Source: Hyalangium gracile
GTDB lineage: Bacteria; Myxococcota; Myxococcia; Myxococcales; Myxococcaceae
DNA: 64,000 bases
Assembly (NCBI RefSeq): GCF_020103725.1
Contig: NZ_JAHXBG010000019.1
Span: 1 to 64,000 of the forward strand
Direction of reading: 5' to 3'
Shown here: in pieces, positions 61,810 to 64,000 of the stretch
Numbering within the stretch: position 1 is the first letter of the stretch
How the letters are laid out: each line of letters starts with the position of its first letter
Program-made: the position numbers and the translations under genes
Notes under the pieces: generated by a model
Told to the model about the DNA's origin: nothing
Database searches by the model: none
Seen by the model: the letters and a program-made list of their open reading frames with translations, nothing else

Positions 61810-62717
61810 CCCAACATCCTCCACGCATCCGCATTCTGGCTGAGAATGGGTATGTCCTCGTCCGAGAAGGATTGAGCCTCACCTTCTACATGCAGTACCC
61901 GCACGAAGAGATAGCCGGGCAGGTGGAGCACACATTGAAAACCTACCTGAGCACCGTAGGGTCTGAATCGCTCGGCCTCTATGCGGATGATGAGGGTGAG
62001 TGGCAGGATCTCGATGCCGCAGGATGGGAGCTGATCTGGCGCCTGTTGCGTGAAGCCCCATCGGCCTCCGTAGAGCTTCAGGACGCCTCCAGACTCGAGT
62101 GCCGATACCGATTCGAGTACCTGGGCAAGCCTCGGAAGATTCCTCCCCTTTTTGACAAGGCCACCGCCGTCAGCGCCGTGAGTTTCTGGCTCCCCACCGA
62201 GTTCCTGGAGGCCCAAGGCCCTGAGCGCGTGCGCGAACTGGCGCTGAACCTGGCTGCTTCCTTGCCGTTCTGCTCGGGCCATGCCGGACTGTCCTTCAAT
62301 GGGGCGTTGGACATGGCTGGAGTCGACCAGCGTGTCGCCTCGTACTGTTTCCGCTACCCAGGCCTGGACATTCCCGACGTGAGTTGGCGCTCGTGGAATC
62401 TGGGCACTCGGGTCGCCGGCCCTTACTGGCTGACGTTCCTCGGGCAGCCTGTCCTCGGTGAGCTAGGCGGCGCTGATGGCTTGCGCTCCCACCTCCTCTC
62501 TCCTGGCACCACTGTCCAGGAACTGGGCGGTGACAGAGCCGTCATCACCCTGGGCGCGTGGCCCGAGGCGGGCGACACCGAGCGCGGCGACACCCTGCCC
62601 GCCTACCGCGAACTGGCTCGCGTGCTCGAACCCTGGCTCTTCCGCGAACCCAACGGATTGTTGGCCGGCCTGCCTCGCGAGGACGTTCCCCGCTGGGAGC
62701 GCCGCTTCCTCGACTGA
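61806..62717 (+). CDS. DUF3396-type immunity protein
   Basis: A 303-residue soluble protein that fits the DUF3396 family, which includes immunity proteins to contact-delivered toxins. Supporting segments are VSFWLPTEFLEAQGPERVRELALNLAASLPFCSGHAGLSFNG and the end GDTLPAYRELARVLEPWLFREP. It starts inside the toxin stop (ATGA), so toxin and antidote are made together. The family was first linked with type VI effectors, but it also appears in other toxin systems. Confidence 0.85.
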   Translation: MTQHPPRIRILAENGYVLVREGLSLTFYMQYPHEEIAGQVEHTLKTYLSTVGSESLGLYADDEGEWQDLDAAGWELIWRLLREAPSASVELQDASRLECRYRFEYLGKPRKIPPLFDKATAVSAVSFWLPTEFLEAQGPERVRELALNLAASLPFCSGHAGLSFNGALDMAGVDQRVASYCFRYPGLDIPDVSWRSWNLGTRVAGPYWLTFLGQPVLGELGGADGLRSHLLSPGTTVQELGGDRAVITLGAWPEAGDTERGDTLPAYRELARVLEPWLFREPNGLLAGLPREDVPRWERRFLD

Positions 62718-62791
62718 GCGCCGCGCCGCTCCAGCCGCCCACACGCCGCGCCGGACTTTCTGGTAGACTCAACGTCAGAGGTCCTATCGGA

Positions 62792-63679
62792 ATGTCCCTA
62801 CCCAGCACTGCCTGGCTCGCGTGCGCGTGCCTGCTGTGGGCGGCCGCCACGCCTGCCCAGCCCCGCGCGCCACGCGAGCGGAAGGAACGGCAGGCCTCCC
62901 TCCTGCGCGACCCCGCCGAGCCCGTGCCCCAGGTGCGAGTGGCCGCTGGCGTGCTCACCTCCCTGTCCTTCAATGCCCCGCTGGCGCGCGCCCAGGCGGA
63001 GGACCACGAGCGCTTCCACCGCCTGGACCTGGGCGAGCGCGCCCTCTACCTCAAGCCCGCCCTCGACCTGGCCGCCACCGAGCGCCTGGCCCTCCACCTC
63101 ACCTTCGTGGATGGCCGCAAGGCCGTGCTCCTCCTCATCTCCCACCCCACCGAGGTGGATGCACGGGTGGACTTCGTCCTCCCGGAGCGCTCCGCGGAAG
63201 CCTGCGAGCGCGAGCTGGCCTCCACGCTCGCCCGCTACGAGGCACGGAGTCGCGAGCTGGAGAAGATTCAGGGCCAGTGCGCGGAGACCGGCCCGGCCCT
63301 CCTGGCGCTGGCCGGAAGCTTCCAGCGCGAAATCCGACGGAAGATCCTACCCACCAGTGACAGTCCGGCCCTGCTCCGCTTCTCCAAGGGATGGGCGTAC
63401 CGTCTGCGCGGCTGGATGGTGCTGACCGGGCGCGTGACGAACACGGGCACTGCGCCCTGGATGCCCGTCCGAGCCCACCTCACGCCCGCCGAACCTGGCG
63501 TACAGGTGCGGGTGGTGTTCCCCACGAAGGCCGCTCTGCGTGCCGGAGCGGGGGCAGACATCGCCATCGAGGTGAAGGTCCCCGGTGAGCTCCTCGCTCC
63601 GAGCACACTGCATGACCTGACGCTGTGTGACGGCGCGCAGGAGCGCTGCCTGTCCGTTCCCGACCTGGAGCTCGAGTAG
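62792..63679 (+). CDS. DUF2381-family exported protein
   Basis: A 295-residue exported protein with a signal peptide (WLACACLLWAAATPAQP) and a beta-rich mature part (VRVAAGVLTSLSFNAPL, LTFVDGRKAVLLLIS). It fits DUF2381, a myxobacterial paralogous family often next to a Ser/Thr kinase gene, as here: the kinase starts one base after its stop. Function unknown; a role as sensor or partner of the kinase is likely by context. Confidence 0.88.
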   Translation: MSLPSTAWLACACLLWAAATPAQPRAPRERKERQASLLRDPAEPVPQVRVAAGVLTSLSFNAPLARAQAEDHERFHRLDLGERALYLKPALDLAATERLALHLTFVDGRKAVLLLISHPTEVDARVDFVLPERSAEACERELASTLARYEARSRELEKIQGQCAETGPALLALAGSFQREIRRKILPTSDSPALLRFSKGWAYRLRGWMVLTGRVTNTGTAPWMPVRAHLTPAEPGVQVRVVFPTKAALRAGAGADIAIEVKVPGELLAPSTLHDLTLCDGAQERCLSVPDLELE

Positions 63680-63680
63680 A

Positions 63681-64000
63681 ATGAGCGCGCAACCGGACCC
63701 CTCGAACCTCCCACCTGGCACGTCCATCCAGGCGTGGCGCGTGGTGGCGAAGCTCGGCCAGGGCTCCTACGGAGCCGTGTATCACGTCCAGTTGGAGGGG
63801 CAGGACTTCGCCTTGAAGATCGCCCACCACCGCGCGGGCAGCGCGGACACGGCGCGGACGGACGCCCGCATCCGCCGAGAGCTGGCCTGCCTGAGCCTGG
63901 TCAACCACCCTCACATCGTCCGGGTGTGGAGCCACGGACGTTGGTCGAATCCCCGCGAGGGCTTCTTCTTCCTCGTGGAGGACTACGTGGAGGGCTACAC
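63681..64000 (+). CDS. Ser/Thr protein kinase, partial (runs off the window)
   Basis: The first 106 residues of a eukaryotic-like kinase: a glycine loop LGQGSYGAVYHV, the ATP-binding lysine in FALKIAHH, and the hinge region FFFLVEDYVEGY. The rest lies beyond the window. It is paired with the DUF2381 gene. Confidence 0.92.
   Translation, partial: MSAQPDPSNLPPGTSIQAWRVVAKLGQGSYGAVYHVQLEGQDFALKIAHHRAGSADTARTDARIRRELACLSLVNHPHIVRVWSHGRWSNPREGFFFLVEDYVEGY

Overview
The window is about 70% GC (by eye), densely coded, and carries a typical myxobacterial gene set: a MYXO-CTERM-like sorting signal, PEGA-domain Ser/Thr kinases, a DUF2381 gene paired with a kinase, SitA-like lipoprotein toxins, DUF2293, and many lipoproteins. 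A chromosome of the Cystobacterineae (Archangium, Cystobacter or Stigmatella type) fits best; this is inference from gene content. No tRNA, rRNA, CRISPR array or intact insertion sequence was seen.

Layout. 1-10 kb: purL with a coupled MORN-like gene, then a tetR-adaptor-RND efflux operon with candidate operators. 10-21 kb: a secreted metalloprotease, a DUF2293 protein, ribonuclease Z, small lipoproteins, two alpha/beta hydrolases, a rhomboid protease, an amidohydrolase and a large lipoprotein. 21.0-34.2 kb: eight co-directional minus-strand genes (kinase, membrane-anchored PilB/GspE-like ATPase, PEGA membrane protein, two metallophosphoesterases, MoxR AAA+ ATPase, degenerate vWA-like adaptor, and a 1268-residue protein ending in a HEPN-like R-x4-H motif). 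The last five are so tightly packed (3-bp gaps or 4-bp NTGA overlaps) that they must be one operon. I read it as an NTP-dependent conflict or defence system of the MoxR-vWA class, and it is the best candidate here for something undescribed.

34.3-44.5 kb: a 3270-residue surface lipoprotein (18 NHL-type repeats, 11 Ig-like repeats, about 7 PKD-like repeats, MYXO-CTERM-like anchor) that runs in frame, with no stop, into a second exported protein; a small coupled lipoprotein follows. 44.6-46.5 kb: a SitA-like AHH-nuclease toxin and its Imm11/DUF1629-type immunity gene. 46.5-60.5 kb: a DUF4139 protein, exported proteins, Ohr, a Tat-exported amidase, an HTH-histidine kinase-response regulator run, a second MoxR-vWA (CoxE-type) pair, an EEP-family enzyme and a J-domain protein. 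60.5-64 kb: a second toxin module (PD-(D/E)XK-like lipoprotein toxin, DUF3396 immunity gene and a frameshifted remnant of another immunity gene), then a DUF2381 gene and a kinase cut by the window edge.

Translational coupling through 4-bp overlaps recurs at six junctions and fixes several start codons, including a TTG and several GTG starts that a longest-ORF rule would misplace.
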